The position numbers were made by a program, and so were the translations under genes. A stretch of 6,322 bases of DNA from an uncultured Cytophagaceae bacterium (GTDB taxonomy: Bacteria; Bacteroidota; Bacteroidia; Cytophagales; Microscillaceae): NCBI GenBank assembly GCA_937899305.1, contig CALDJV010000107.1, positions 1 to 6,322 of the forward strand. Direction: 5' to 3'. The notes under the pieces were generated by a model that was not told where the DNA came from, made no database searches, and worked only from the letters and a program-made list of their open reading frames with translations. Positions 6,317 to 6,322 of the stretch are shown here, in pieces. Positions within the stretch are counted from its first letter, which is position 1; the number at the start of each line of letters is the position of its first letter.

Positions 6317-6322
6317 AATAAA

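Larger units (their letters stand above)
5947..6322. other. Region without a convincing gene at the right edge
   Basis: These 376 bases lie upstream of the lipoprotein gene. A 71-codon open frame exists on the minus strand (5969-6184), but it has no family resemblance, no signal and no ribosome site, and a terminator-like hairpin sits inside it, so I do not call it. A short dyad, CATTGG (6137-6142) with CCAATG (6151-6156), is present. No TTG-N17-23-TAnnTTTG promoter for the lipoprotein was found. A GC-rich structured patch occupies the last 60 bases. Confidence 0.5.

Noticed and set aside
1..6322. CRISPR arrays, tRNA or rRNA genes, insertion sequences, prophage or defence genes
   Set aside because: No regularly spaced direct repeats, cloverleaf-like segments, transposase motifs or defence-family motifs were seen in either strand.

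Overview
The window looks like an ordinary chromosomal stretch of a Bacteroidota bacterium, most likely a Cytophagales-type organism. By impression this is close to marine gliding genera such as Microscilla, but I cannot prove the genus. The reasons are a large secreted enzyme ending in a type IX secretion (T9SS) type A sorting domain, signal peptides that end in '-QAQ', a Bacteroidota-type surface lipoprotein with Y-x-Y-(N/D)-x-x-G repeats, moderate-to-low GC, AT-rich leaders without clear Shine-Dalgarno sequences, and one candidate TTG-N17-(TAnnTTTG-like) promoter.

Layout from left to right. A small cytoplasmic protein of the STAS/SpoIIAA-like type lies on the minus strand (65-478). It is divergent from a classical short-chain dehydrogenase on the plus strand (611-1450). 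The dehydrogenase converges on a small outer-membrane beta-barrel gene on the minus strand (1686-2243), and the 235-base gap between them holds several hairpins. Upstream of the barrel gene is a 269-base gap with three stem-loops, one of them a good minus-strand intrinsic terminator. Then comes the largest gene, a secreted PhoD-family phosphatase/phosphodiesterase (2513-4741, minus). A 392-base gap holds a candidate promoter and operator-like inverted repeat for that gene, plus a terminator for the next gene. That next gene encodes a 270-residue lipoprotein (5134-5946, minus). The last 376 bases have no convincing gene, but contain a terminator-like hairpin and a GC-rich structured patch that runs to the window edge.

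Three of the five proteins are predicted to leave the cytoplasm (outer-membrane barrel, T9SS-exported phosphatase, lipoprotein). They are separated by 269 and 392 bases with terminator-like structures between them, so they look like single-gene transcription units rather than one operon. The phosphatase probably releases phosphate from extracellular organic phosphate esters; nothing visible ties the other genes to that job. I do not see a novel multi-gene system here. The points most worth checking are a long helical insertion inside the PhoD catalytic domain, an EF-hand-like loop in the lipoprotein, the clustered hairpins between genes, and the GC-rich element at the right edge.
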